Shown piece after piece: positions 9,166-17,948 of a DNA stretch of 30,912 nt. Position numbers and translations under genes: made by a program. Every line of letters starts with the position of its first letter. The first letter of the stretch is position 1. Source of the DNA: JBDKVA01 sp039679375. GTDB lineage: Bacteria; Bacillota; Clostridia; Acetivibrionales; DTU013. The notes under the pieces were generated by a model, which worked only from the letters and a program-made list of their open reading frames with translations, ran no database searches and was not told the DNA's origin. The stretch is taken from NCBI GenBank assembly GCA_039679375.1, contig JBDKVA010000125.1:1-30912 (forward strand). Direction: 5' to 3'.

Positions 9166-11457
9166 TTAAGATATCAACTCCGGTGCGTGATGATTGGCGT
9201 TTTGCGATAGTTTTCTAAACTCCCCGGGGGTAATTCCTTCGATTTTTTTAAATAGCCTTACGAAACTTGCTTCATTACAATATCCAATCCTGCCGACGAT
9301 ATTCTTCAGCGGCTCATTGGTAGACTTCAGATAATACTTCGCCTTCTCCATCCGCAAAAACATCTGATATTCCGACAAAGTCTGCCCTGTCTGATCCTTG
9401 AAAAATCTGCTCAAATAGGACTGGGACATTCCGAAGGCATCTGCCATGGATTTAATGCAGAAGCTCTGATCTTCACAGTTATCATCGACATATTGTATCA
9501 GCTTTTCCTTCAGACCGAAATTCTGACTCTCTTTCGATTCCCTTATATCATGGCACAGGTCCGTACATATTCTTATGATGATATCGGTCAGCTCTTCCGG
9601 CGTATTGAAATGATTCAGCTCTTCTATATTGAAATATTCTTTTTCAGACAACATGGTGGAAATCCCGATTTCATTCACGACCTTCAAAACGGAGCTGATA
9701 ATATCAAAGCAAATGCAACGGGCAATGACAATAGGCATATCACCGTCTTTAATACCTTTGACAATTGAGCTTAACGTGTCCTCGATGCTTTCAATATTTC
9801 CCTGCTTTATGTAAAGCTGTATATCCTTCAGCTCTTTTTCCGGGTATGTGATATTGCTGGAGCCGTTGATCACAATTTCGTTGAAAAGAATGATTTTATT
9901 CTCACCAAAAATAAATTTATAATCAATAGCGGTAGCCGCTTCCAGGTAGGAGCGTCCGATCTGGCCGGTATTGCTGCAGATGTTGCCGATACCGACCGAT
10001 ATGTTCAGATCACTGTTTGAGCTGCTGACCCTGCTTCTTATATTCTGGAACACATTCTTTATTGAACCGATATCATTCTCCTGCATGGATAAAATGAATA
10101 TCACCGTATCTTCTGCCATGCCGTCCCTGCCATATCCTTGCATATTGTCAGGCAACAGACTTTCGACCTCATTAATAATACCGGCCTTTTGACCGCCTTC
10201 CATTTCCCTTAATTGCTTGGAATAAAAAATACAAACATTAAAGAACGGATATGTAAAAGATAATCCGATATCCCTGCCTATGGAATTAAACTTATCGGTA
10301 CTGTCGATCCGGCCTTTGAGCAATTCAAGCAGGATCGATTCCTTTACAGCCTGCTTGCTGCTGTTAAGGCTTTTTTTCAGTTCCATGCCATGATCTGCCA
10401 TCTGATTGATGACCGATTCCACGACCTCGATTTCATTATGCCCGGTCATTTGCTGTCCCAGCTTCTCTTCCGCCAGCTTCCGCAAATTGCGGATCGGATA
10501 ATAGTTATAATTTGTAATGTAGTAAATAATGCAGCTCCCCAGAACAATGATGAACAGCCAGCCATAAAAAGCCTTTTGTCTGACATTGAATACTGATTTT
10601 AATGCTTCACGTTCCGGAATTATGGTAATATAAGTCCATCCGGTGATCCTTGATTTTACATAAGAATAAAAGTAATTTGTTTTCTGGATTTCCGCTATTC
10701 CTGTTCCTTTTTCTTTCATGTGCAGGATAATATCGGAAAAGGATTCGGAGTGGAGGTAAGACCAATCCTTCAAAGATACGATAATATTGGCATAATCATC
10801 AACAATTACCGTATTTTCATACCCGCTTGAATTTTTTATTGACATCAGGCTCTTAAATTTGCTTTCATTCACCATAAAGATTGCCGTACACTGATCGCTG
10901 GGAACCATATATGTAATAAAGCGTTCGGTGCAATTGGCTCCTGATAGTACGACATCCTCCGAATATCTGAAATAAGGCTTTGAAAGATTATTTACATCTT
11001 TTATGAAATCGCCATATTCCCACTGATCATAATTATATACAACATTGATATAGTTGGAGGCATCATATGTTCCGGAGGCTGAAATGATAAAGTCTGTATT
11101 CTTTACATAAAGAGCCAGATTATAGATAAAGTCATTTCCGGTTCTGTAGTTGTTCAATTCATTTATAGCTTCTATTTTTGCAGTAGTATTCTTGTTAAGA
11201 GTGTAAGGTTTCAGTTTAAAATCACTGAATATCTGATTGGAGATTTTATTAAATTCCCATACCTGGTTGTCCACCACATTATTGATATGTGTCAGCATTG
11301 CCAGGTTTCCATCCGTTATCTCCTTCTCCAGGATCTTGCTGAAATATCCGAATATAAAAATGCTTGTAAACACCAGAGGAATACACAATATTAACATATA
11401 GGATACCAGATATTTAAAGAATAATCTGGATTTTCTGCTATTGCTCCATGTTAACAT
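9166..11457 (-). CDS. Membrane sensor AraC-family regulator (second copy)
   Basis: This 763-residue regulator has the same layout as the one at 3066-5408. Transmembrane helices lie near 14-38 and 297-315, with an extracytoplasmic sensing domain of about 255 residues between them. A cytoplasmic linker region follows, and then a C-terminal AraC double helix-turn-helix containing GYCNEASFVRLFKKIEGITP. The open frame reaches an ATG at 11487, but GGAGGG lies seven bases before the ATG at 11457, which is preferred. It starts 51 bases after the GH3 stop codon, so the two are probably co-transcribed. The binding-protein gene that follows is a likely target (inference). The sensing domain differs clearly from that of the other regulator, so a different ligand is likely. 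Confidence 0.9.
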   Translation of the reverse strand: MLTWSNSRKSRLFFKYLVSYMLILCIPLVFTSIFIFGYFSKILEKEITDGNLAMLTHINNVVDNQVWEFNKISNQIFSDFKLKPYTLNKNTTAKIEAINELNNYRTGNDFIYNLALYVKNTDFIISASGTYDASNYINVVYNYDQWEYGDFIKDVNNLSKPYFRYSEDVVLSGANCTERFITYMVPSDQCTAIFMVNESKFKSLMSIKNSSGYENTVIVDDYANIIVSLKDWSYLHSESFSDIILHMKEKGTGIAEIQKTNYFYSYVKSRITGWTYITIIPEREALKSVFNVRQKAFYGWLFIIVLGSCIIYYITNYNYYPIRNLRKLAEEKLGQQMTGHNEIEVVESVINQMADHGMELKKSLNSSKQAVKESILLELLKGRIDSTDKFNSIGRDIGLSFTYPFFNVCIFYSKQLREMEGGQKAGIINEVESLLPDNMQGYGRDGMAEDTVIFILSMQENDIGSIKNVFQNIRSRVSSSNSDLNISVGIGNICSNTGQIGRSYLEAATAIDYKFIFGENKIILFNEIVINGSSNITYPEKELKDIQLYIKQGNIESIEDTLSSIVKGIKDGDMPIVIARCICFDIISSVLKVVNEIGISTMLSEKEYFNIEELNHFNTPEELTDIIIRICTDLCHDIRESKESQNFGLKEKLIQYVDDNCEDQSFCIKSMADAFGMSQSYLSRFFKDQTGQTLSEYQMFLRMEKAKYYLKSTNEPLKNIVGRIGYCNEASFVRLFKKIEGITPGEFRKLSQNANHHAPELIS

Positions 11458-11508
11458 ATCGCATCCCTCCGCATGTTTCCAAGACAAATAATTGTGTGAA
11501 CAGCTCTA

Positions 11509-13170
11509 TTATGCCAGCCCGTAACCGAAGGAGTACTTTTCATTTATTGTCACAGGCAGCCTGCCTGCCGCTTTCGCTTTACCATAAAGGATGTCTACGG
11601 CCGCATCGATCGAATACATGCAGTCGCTGTATGAACAAAGCATGTTGCCCGAATCAGGAAGTTCCCTGATCACATATGGATTGCCGACTATCACTGTGGA
11701 TATGTCTTTACCTGCTTCGTGAAGCATCTGTACAAGCCTGATCTGCGACGGCGGCATCGTTCCGCTGCCCTTCTTGTAGCTGAGGATCCTGACAAAGCTG
11801 ACGAACAGGACCGTATCATATTTTTTTACCTGCTCCATGATATTATCTATCTCTTCCGGCGTCGGGTCTTCTTCTACAGTCATAAGATCAGCATCAGGCT
11901 GATAACGCTTGACCGATTCATAGAGATACCCGCTTTTTTTCGGTATTGCCGTTCCCATATCCCTGGCTGCCTTGAGCAATGCGTCGCTTCTTACTGCCAG
12001 CAGAAGTGTTTTACCGTTCGGATTAATGGGCAGGCTTTTGTTTTCGAATAAAGTCACAGAATTTTGAGCTATTTGCTTTGAAAGTGCAATATGATCCTTA
12101 TGGTGGTTTAATTTATACTGTATATCAGGCAAAATTTTGTCGATTTTGTATACCCCGCACCATTCCTTCATTTTCAGTATTTTCATAACAGCCGTATCGA
12201 GCTCATCCATACTGATCTCACCTTCTTTTACTGCGCGCAAAAGTGCATTGAAAGTGATCTCCGGATCTGTTTCATAATCCTGCAACAACAGGTCGTTGCC
12301 TGCCTTAAACGCCATCACAGCCGCCTTCTCAGTCCCATAACGATCCTTGACGGCACGCATGGTAAGGCTGTCGCTTACCACAAGACCTTCAAACTTCCAT
12401 TCTTTCTTCAGTATATCGATCAATACCTTCGATGACAGTGTTGCCGGAGTTCCTTCCTCATCTCCGTCCTGAAGAGCAGGATAATATATGTGCGCTGTCA
12501 TGATGCCCTTCATGCCTTTTTCCGCTAATTCCCTGAAAGGCTTCAGTTCAACTTCATCCAGGTGTTTTTTGTCATGGTATACGATCGGCAGGCTGATATG
12601 TGAATCAACGCTCGTATCACCATGCCCTGGAAAATGCTTTCCGGTCGGAATCACGAAGGCCTCTTGAACTCCGTTGATATATCGCGCTCCGAACTCTGTC
12701 ACGAAATCCGCACGGTCGCCGAATGATCTCGTCCCGATGATTGGATTGTCCGGATTGGAGTTCACATCCAGCACCGGATTGCAGATAAGTGTAAAACCTA
12801 TCATCCTCGCTTCCTCAGCGATCGCTTTTCCGATCCTGTACGCCAGGTCCGGGTCATGTGTCGCGCCTACTGCCATACTGTCCGGAAAAGGCGTTCCAAT
12901 TGGAAACATGTCGGTAATCCCTTTTTCACAATCAAAGAAAAGGAACGGCGGAATTTTTGAAATGGAAAGAATCTGATTAATATAATCCAGGATTTTTTCG
13001 GGCTCCTGATTGCATATCTGCCGGATCGTAACGCCTCCTACCCCTCCAAGCCGTCCTTCCTCCAGCATCTTTTCCATTGAGTCCGTATATTCAAGACCCC
13101 TGCAGATGATTACATGCCCCACCTTCTCTTCAAGGCTCATCTTCCGAAAAATTTCATTTGCCCAGGACAT
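11509..13170 (-). CDS. Glycoside hydrolase family 3, NagZ-type beta-N-acetylhexosaminidase
   Basis: The 553-residue protein has no signal peptide, so it acts in the cytoplasm. Residues 1-330 form the GH3 barrel. The NagZ signature KHFPGHGDTSVDSH (178-191) includes the Asp189-Ser-His191 loop, the acid/base dyad of this subfamily. D267 in VVSDSLTM is the expected nucleophile. Residues 330-553 form a second alpha/beta domain, as in two-domain bacterial NagZ enzymes. It would release terminal beta-linked N-acetylhexosamine from imported oligosaccharides. Cell-wall recycling is the classic NagZ role, but the position between two sugar importers argues for catabolism. Some relatives are phosphorylases, which sequence alone does not exclude. 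A GGAGGAG site supports the start. Confidence 0.9.
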   Translation of the reverse strand: MSWANEIFRKMSLEEKVGHVIICRGLEYTDSMEKMLEEGRLGGVGGVTIRQICNQEPEKILDYINQILSISKIPPFLFFDCEKGITDMFPIGTPFPDSMAVGATHDPDLAYRIGKAIAEEARMIGFTLICNPVLDVNSNPDNPIIGTRSFGDRADFVTEFGARYINGVQEAFVIPTGKHFPGHGDTSVDSHISLPIVYHDKKHLDEVELKPFRELAEKGMKGIMTAHIYYPALQDGDEEGTPATLSSKVLIDILKKEWKFEGLVVSDSLTMRAVKDRYGTEKAAVMAFKAGNDLLLQDYETDPEITFNALLRAVKEGEISMDELDTAVMKILKMKEWCGVYKIDKILPDIQYKLNHHKDHIALSKQIAQNSVTLFENKSLPINPNGKTLLLAVRSDALLKAARDMGTAIPKKSGYLYESVKRYQPDADLMTVEEDPTPEEIDNIMEQVKKYDTVLFVSFVRILSYKKGSGTMPPSQIRLVQMLHEAGKDISTVIVGNPYVIRELPDSGNMLCSYSDCMYSIDAAVDILYGKAKAAGRLPVTINEKYSFGYGLA

Positions 13171-13226
13171 ACCTTTTTCTCCTCCATTATGTAGACTTGC
13201 TTAATATGGTCTCATGAAAATGACAA

Positions 13227-13258
13227 ACTGTGAGAAGCCGTATTCAGCCTCTCACAGT
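13227..13258 (-). terminator. Stem-loop after the copy-2 binding-protein gene (terminator or attenuator)
   Basis: ACTGTGAGA (13227-13235) and TCTCACAGT (13250-13258) form a perfect 9-bp stem with a 14-base loop, directly after the binding-protein stop codon. On the minus strand it is followed by TTTGTCATTTTC, a modest T-rich tract. This fits partial termination between the transporter genes and the GH3 gene, or 3' stabilisation of the transporter RNA. Confidence 0.6.
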
Positions 13259-13279
13259 AATCATTATATCAAATTTTTG

Positions 13280-14944
13280 TTATTTCATAAATGCATCATA
13301 CGCATCCTGGTAAAGCTTCCTCATCTCTTCTATTCCCATTTTATTAAGTTCATTCAGGTATGTATCCCACTCTTTATCAATGGAACCGTCACCGGTAATC
13401 CATTTTGCCTGCGTAGTATCAATATAGGTAATGATATCTGTTTTTAGTGTCGCCATTCTTGTACTCTGGTCTTTGTTAAACTTCACACTTGCCGTTGGGT
13501 AAAATTCCTTTAGCAGATAAGGAGCATATACCTGATACAACACGTCCTCTTTCTTCATGTTAGCATTTATAATCATCTTGTTGCTGAAAGTATCGGCCAG
13601 GATAGCGGAAGCTGTAATTGCGGGCGCCTTCTTGTATCTGAAATCATTATAAGTCATCCCTTCGGGAGCATCCAGCATTTTAATCTTGCCATCCGCGGTT
13701 TCTTCCAGAGTAACTCCAATCGGACCATATTGCAGCTGCATTGAGGTCTTCTCTTCATATAACTCGTTTGCCCAGCGAATTGTGGCTTCGGGATACTTAT
13801 TAGCCGATGTAATTGCTAAATAACCGCTCCATATAGAAGGCTCGCGTACAAGCCACATCTGATCTCCATTGGGTCCTTTTAACGGCGCAAGCGGAACATA
13901 ATCATTGTTGAACCTATCCGTTCCAACTACGCTTGTACCGCCCCAGTCAAAGTAGAATCCATACAGCTCGTCGCTTTGATTTCCCTTTGCCTTATACTGG
14001 CTGGCATCATGCGTAAATGATTCGGGATCGATCAGGCCATCGCTATAAAGCTTGTTCATATACTTTACTGCTTCCTTGTATTCAGGCGTGGTTGCAGTCA
14101 TATATACTTTGCCGACTTTTACTGCGACATGGTCTCTTGTATCCGGGCAGCCAAAGGAACCCATCAGACCATAATGTCCCATGTTGTGGTTTTTGTAAAA
14201 GAAGCTGAAAGGAATTTCATCGGCTTTCTTATTTCCGTTCGGATCGCTTTCTTTAAATGCCTTTAATACCTGGTATAATTCATCCGTTGTCGTGGGTACC
14301 TTAAGCCCCAGTTTATCCAACCAGCTCTTATTGATAAACATCCTTGTGAAAACTGTATTTGCATTAATCTCCTGTATGAAAGGCAGCGTATAAATATGTC
14401 CGTCAAGGGCGGTTGCTACTCTTTTAGCATTGGGGAGTTTATCGAATATGGCATTAATATTCGGTGCATAGTCCTTTATGTAATCCTCCATTGCTAAGAA
14501 CACACCCTGTGATCCATAGCTGACAGCCTCTTCATCTGTAATTCCGCCGGAAGATGTGCCGAAGAATGCATCCGGCAGGTCACCGCTATTAAGTATCAGG
14601 CTTTTCCGTTCAGTAAATCCGGATGGTATCAGATCCCATTCAATATGTATATTGGTTTTGGCTTCCAATTCCTTGAAGGTTTCGATCTCACTGAAATCAA
14701 CTGTGCCTTTAGTTTGTCCTGCCACCATTTTTAAGGTAATTTTCTCTTTCACTACAGGCAGCCCTGTTTTATAAAGATTTCCTACCAGATTCTGATCTTG
14801 TGTTGTCTGTTCCGCCGTGCCGGCAGCGGAAGTTGCCTGACTTGATGTTCCGACATTGTTTTCAGCTTTCTCGCCGCAGCCGCTAAACAAGCATGTAGCC
14901 ATCATACATACCAACAACAGAGACACGATTTTTTGTAATTTCAT
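13280..14944 (-). CDS. Extracellular solute-binding lipoprotein, LplA-like (copy 2)
   Basis: The 554-residue protein has a lipoprotein signal peptide with lipobox LFSGC (C23), then a low-complexity spacer. The body fits the large CUT1 oligosaccharide-binding proteins (SGDLPDAFFG near the N-terminus and repeated aromatic residues). It would capture a glycan fragment for the LplB/YtcP permeases encoded just upstream in the same operon; here the binding protein comes third, whereas in the copy-1 operon it comes first. The start has an AGGAGG site. The 147-base gap before it contains only a weak 5-bp hairpin (14983-14999). Confidence 0.93.
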   Translation of the reverse strand: MKLQKIVSLLLVCMMATCLFSGCGEKAENNVGTSSQATSAAGTAEQTTQDQNLVGNLYKTGLPVVKEKITLKMVAGQTKGTVDFSEIETFKELEAKTNIHIEWDLIPSGFTERKSLILNSGDLPDAFFGTSSGGITDEEAVSYGSQGVFLAMEDYIKDYAPNINAIFDKLPNAKRVATALDGHIYTLPFIQEINANTVFTRMFINKSWLDKLGLKVPTTTDELYQVLKAFKESDPNGNKKADEIPFSFFYKNHNMGHYGLMGSFGCPDTRDHVAVKVGKVYMTATTPEYKEAVKYMNKLYSDGLIDPESFTHDASQYKAKGNQSDELYGFYFDWGGTSVVGTDRFNNDYVPLAPLKGPNGDQMWLVREPSIWSGYLAITSANKYPEATIRWANELYEEKTSMQLQYGPIGVTLEETADGKIKMLDAPEGMTYNDFRYKKAPAITASAILADTFSNKMIINANMKKEDVLYQVYAPYLLKEFYPTASVKFNKDQSTRMATLKTDIITYIDTTQAKWITGDGSIDKEWDTYLNELNKMGIEEMRKLYQDAYDAFMK

Positions 14945-15091
14945 ACTAATCCTCCTCTTAGATTTAATAATACAACAGTACTTCCGGATTACACCCGGAT
15001 ATTGTAAGGCCGACTTTCCTCCCTTCTTTGATTATTCTCTATCTTCAACCCTTTTCCATAAAGTAATTCAGGGTTATTCCGCGTATTTTGG

Positions 15092-15979
15092 TTATCCTTT
15101 AATTGAACCTATCATAACACCCTTGATGAAGTACCGCTGTGCAAAAGGATAGGCTAGAAGAACAGGCAGGCTTGCTACTATTATAACACCATACTTGATC
15201 ATATCCGCCTTTCTCTGGATTTCCGTAGCATCTCCGATTGTTTCTGTATTTTCCAGCATTGCATTTGCTACCAATATACTTCTTAAGACGAGCTGCAAGG
15301 GATACTTTTCACTATGTCTCAAATATATCAACGCATTGAAATATGAATTCCAGTGGCCCACTGCGTAAAACAACGCCAATACGGCTATGATAGCTTTGGA
15401 CAAGGGCAGAGCGACCGCCGTAAAAAACTTTGTGTTTGTACACCCGTCCATACTTGCAGCCTCCCGCAGCTCATCCGGAATTTTGTTTATGAAAAATGTC
15501 CGTGAAATGATGAGGTTGTATACCGAAAGCGCGCCGGGCAAAACCATAGCGCCTATCTTGTCTATTAACCCGAGATTTCTTACAACTAAAAAAGAAGGTA
15601 TCAAACCGCCTGAAAAAAACATTGTGAATGTAAAAAGGAACATTAACGGATTCCTTCCCACAAGGTCTTTTCTTGACAACGCATAGCTTGCAAGAATAGT
15701 AACGGTAATATTAATAAACGTGCCGATACCTGTATAAATCAGCGAGTTCTTATAACCCAGCCATATCTCGGGATCTTTAAAAATGCTTTTATAGCCTTCA
15801 AAATTTATTCCCTTCGGAAAAAGCCATACGCTTCCCTGTGCAACATAATTCGGGTCGCTGATTGACGCAATAATTATAAAATATAAAGGATACAGCGTTA
15901 TAATTAATACGATACCGAGAATAATATTATTCAATACATTAAATACTTTATCGGTTCCTGTTGATTTTATCGCGGCCAT
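15092..15979 (-). CDS. Carbohydrate ABC transporter permease, YtcP/LplC type (copy 2)
   Basis: The 295-residue permease has about six transmembrane helices, an EAA loop (LREAASMDGCTNTKFFTAVA) and the family C-terminus GVMIGSIKG. It is the MalG-like half of the copy-2 importer and follows the LplB-type gene by 17 bases, so the two are co-transcribed. A GGGAG site precedes the ATG. It resembles the copy-1 permease at 5446-6327 along its length, indicating an old duplication of the permease pair or independent recruitment of two related systems. Confidence 0.93.
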   Translation of the reverse strand: MAAIKSTGTDKVFNVLNNIILGIVLIITLYPLYFIIIASISDPNYVAQGSVWLFPKGINFEGYKSIFKDPEIWLGYKNSLIYTGIGTFINITVTILASYALSRKDLVGRNPLMFLFTFTMFFSGGLIPSFLVVRNLGLIDKIGAMVLPGALSVYNLIISRTFFINKIPDELREAASMDGCTNTKFFTAVALPLSKAIIAVLALFYAVGHWNSYFNALIYLRHSEKYPLQLVLRSILVANAMLENTETIGDATEIQRKADMIKYGVIIVASLPVLLAYPFAQRYFIKGVMIGSIKG

Positions 15980-15996
15980 TTTTCAATATCTCCCTT

Positions 15997-17001
15997 CTAC
16001 CACAAGCTAATCTCGGTAAACTTTTTGGAAAGCTTATTGGTTATAATCAGTAACATGAAATTTATAACCGAGTTAAACAAGCCAACCGCCGCAGAATAGC
16101 CATAATCCGGCAGGCCATATGTAGTTCCCACTCCTCCCATTCCGACTTTGTATACATAAGTGGATATAACCTCGGAAGTGTTCATATTCAGGTTGTTTTG
16201 CATCAGATATACTTTTTCAAAACCAATGCTCATGATATGACCCATGCTCAAAATCAGAAGAATGACCATAGTGGGCATAATGCCCGGTATATCAATATAC
16301 AGAATCCTCTTAAACTTGCTTGCCCCATCTACAATAGCCGCCGTGTGCAGTTCCGGATCGATAGCCGACAGCGCCGCTATGTATATGATCGCATTCCAGC
16401 CTGTACTCTGCCATATCCCCGATAAAACATACAATGATTTGAACCATTCCGCTTCGGCAATAAAATGAACCGCCGAACCTCCGAATAGCTTGATGGCTAT
16501 GTTTACCAGCCCACTCCTGGGAGATAGGAATATCAACAGCATCGATACCATTACTACGGTAGATATAAAATATGGTGCGTAGGTAGCGGTCTGAACAATT
16601 TTCTTATATCGCTTATTTGTAAGCGAATTGAGCATTAACGCAAGCATAATAGGCAGAGGGAAGCTTGCCAGCAGTTGGTAAATGCTTAATCCCAGAGTAT
16701 TCTTGATCAGCTTCCAGAATTGATAAGAGTTGAAGAACCTTTCAAAATGCTTGAGGCCCACCCATGGACTGCCCATAATGCCCTTGGTTGCCAAAAAGTC
16801 CTTAAACGCAATCTGTACGCCATACATCGGAACATAATGAAAAATGATAATATATGCTACTGCAGGTAACAGGAAAAGATATAGTTCGTAGTTTCGAAGT
16901 ATCTTCCCGAGAGTTCTTTTGAAATCACTCTTTTTATATTGATTTACGTAATTGATATTGCTTACCAGCTCTGCTTTTGTTGAGGCTGTACGAACAGACA
17001 T
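15997..17001 (-). CDS. Sugar ABC transporter permease, LplB type (copy 2)
   Basis: The 334-residue permease carries the LplB N-terminal signature (YIIIFHYVPMYGVQIAFKDF, then KGIMGSPWVGLKHF) and an EAA-like loop (LHTAAIVDGASKFKRILYID). It ends FTEISLW. The usual Glu of the EAA motif is replaced (HTAA), as the LplB family tolerates. It is the first gene of the minus-strand locus. A possible promoter lies 129-157 bases upstream of its start. Confidence 0.93.
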   Translation of the reverse strand: MSVRTASTKAELVSNINYVNQYKKSDFKRTLGKILRNYELYLFLLPAVAYIIIFHYVPMYGVQIAFKDFLATKGIMGSPWVGLKHFERFFNSYQFWKLIKNTLGLSIYQLLASFPLPIMLALMLNSLTNKRYKKIVQTATYAPYFISTVVMVSMLLIFLSPRSGLVNIAIKLFGGSAVHFIAEAEWFKSLYVLSGIWQSTGWNAIIYIAALSAIDPELHTAAIVDGASKFKRILYIDIPGIMPTMVILLILSMGHIMSIGFEKVYLMQNNLNMNTSEVISTYVYKVGMGGVGTTYGLPDYGYSAAVGLFNSVINFMLLIITNKLSKKFTEISLW

Positions 17002-17129
17002 ATCCCTACCTCTTTCCGCTGCTATTTTTTAGTATGCTACTGCTGGTCATTTATTATAGGTATTACAGGCGTTATTGTGCATCCCGCCTATTTATGTTTC
17101 ACTTCCGGCTGGTTCCTTTGTGCAATTTG

Positions 17130-17158
17130 AATATAGTACGACGCGGGAAATTAGTAAA
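17130..17158 (-). promoter_or_regulatory. Candidate sigma-A promoter of the lplB2 operon
   Basis: On the minus strand TTTACT (17158-17153) and TATATT (17135-17130) are separated by exactly 17 bases. The predicted RNA would have a leader of about 120 bases before the lplB2 start. The boxes match four and five of six consensus positions, so this is a reasonable but unproven call. Confidence 0.45.
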
Positions 17159-17333
17159 TATGCAATTCTTTTTACGGTATGCGATGTATTACATTAAAGC
17201 CTAAAAAGCCTGTTGTGCTTATCCCTTAATCCATTTTTTATATGGACCAGCCTGAAAAAATGTTTCATTTAACTTTGATTGAACATGCTGTATCTTTATC
17301 CGGACCGTCGATTATGTGCTAATCAAATATTGG

Positions 17334-17362
17334 TTTACGTCAATCCCAAATTCATGTATAAT
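17334..17362 (+). promoter_or_regulatory. Candidate sigma-A promoter of the plus-strand gene run
   Basis: TTTACG (17334-17339) is followed after 17 bases by a perfect TATAAT (17357-17362). Transcription would begin near 17369, about 65 bases before the NTF2-like gene. The -10 box is perfect and the -35 box is moderate. Confidence 0.6.
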
Positions 17363-17432
17363 ATTGTAAAAGCAGGAGGGTACAACAATCCTTGCGCAAT
17401 TTTGAACAGATATAAATACAAGGTGGTAGATT

Positions 17433-17846
17433 ATGAATGATGAGAGAGAAATACAATTTGTTATAGATAAATTTTATGAAATAATATCTGGGAATACTGA
17501 AGAAGAGAGAAATTGGAATGAGTTTAAATCTTTATTTTTTTCAGGGGATTCCTCTTTATCTTCAATGAGGTACAACACTGAGAAAGAGTGTATTACTAAA
17601 CGTTTAGATGTTGAATCCTATATTATTGGTTTAAATGGATTCTTAAAATCAAACGATTTTTATGAGTACGGGTTTAATTATGAAATCAAAGTATTTGGAA
17701 GCATTGCAGATGTTTATAGCGAATATGCAGCAAAAAGGAAAAAGGAAGATACAAACATAATAAAACGGGGTGTAAACTTAGTTCAATTAATTCACGATGG
17801 AAAATCATGGAAGGTTCATAGTATGTTATGGCGGGACCAAAAGTGA
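17433..17846 (+). CDS. NTF2-like (SnoaL-type) small protein
   Basis: The 137-residue protein has no signal peptide or membrane helix. Its pattern is that of the NTF2-like cone fold: an N-terminal helix (IQFVIDKFYEIISG), a central segment with KVFGSIADVYSEYAAKR, and a C-terminal strand pair ending in a Trp-rich motif (GKSWKVHSMLWRD). Family members include isomerases, small binding proteins and many of unknown role; nothing here fixes the substrate. AAGGTGG precedes the ATG. It is the first gene behind the candidate promoter at 17334-17362 and may be transcribed with the genes that follow. Confidence 0.75.
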   Translation: MNDEREIQFVIDKFYEIISGNTEEERNWNEFKSLFFSGDSSLSSMRYNTEKECITKRLDVESYIIGLNGFLKSNDFYEYGFNYEIKVFGSIADVYSEYAAKRKKEDTNIIKRGVNLVQLIHDGKSWKVHSMLWRDQK

Positions 17847-17872
17847 CAACATATACTTGTTAATAATAAAAG

Positions 17873-17886
17873 TTGAAATATTTCAA
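17873..17886. promoter_or_regulatory. Perfect 14-bp palindrome upstream of the phosphopantetheinyl transferase
   Basis: TTGAAATATTTCAA is its own reverse complement. It lies in the 102-base gap before the transferase gene. A second inverted repeat, CAATGTC (17884-17890) with GACATTG (17909-17915), partly overlaps it. The area could be an operator, but AT-rich palindromes are often accidental. Confidence 0.3.
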
Positions 17887-17948
17887 TGTCTATTGTTATG
17901 TAATGGTTGACATTGGAGGAATCGAAATCTGCAAAGGATTAGCTGTAA

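Larger units (their letters stand above)
17002..17432. other. Divergent intergenic region with promoters in both directions
   Basis: This 431-base gap separates the minus-strand sugar locus from the plus-strand run of genes. It holds a candidate promoter on each strand (17130-17158 minus, 17334-17362 plus) and a 5-bp hairpin (17067-17071 with 17085-17089) in the leader of the sugar operon. I see no gene in it. Confidence 0.6.
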
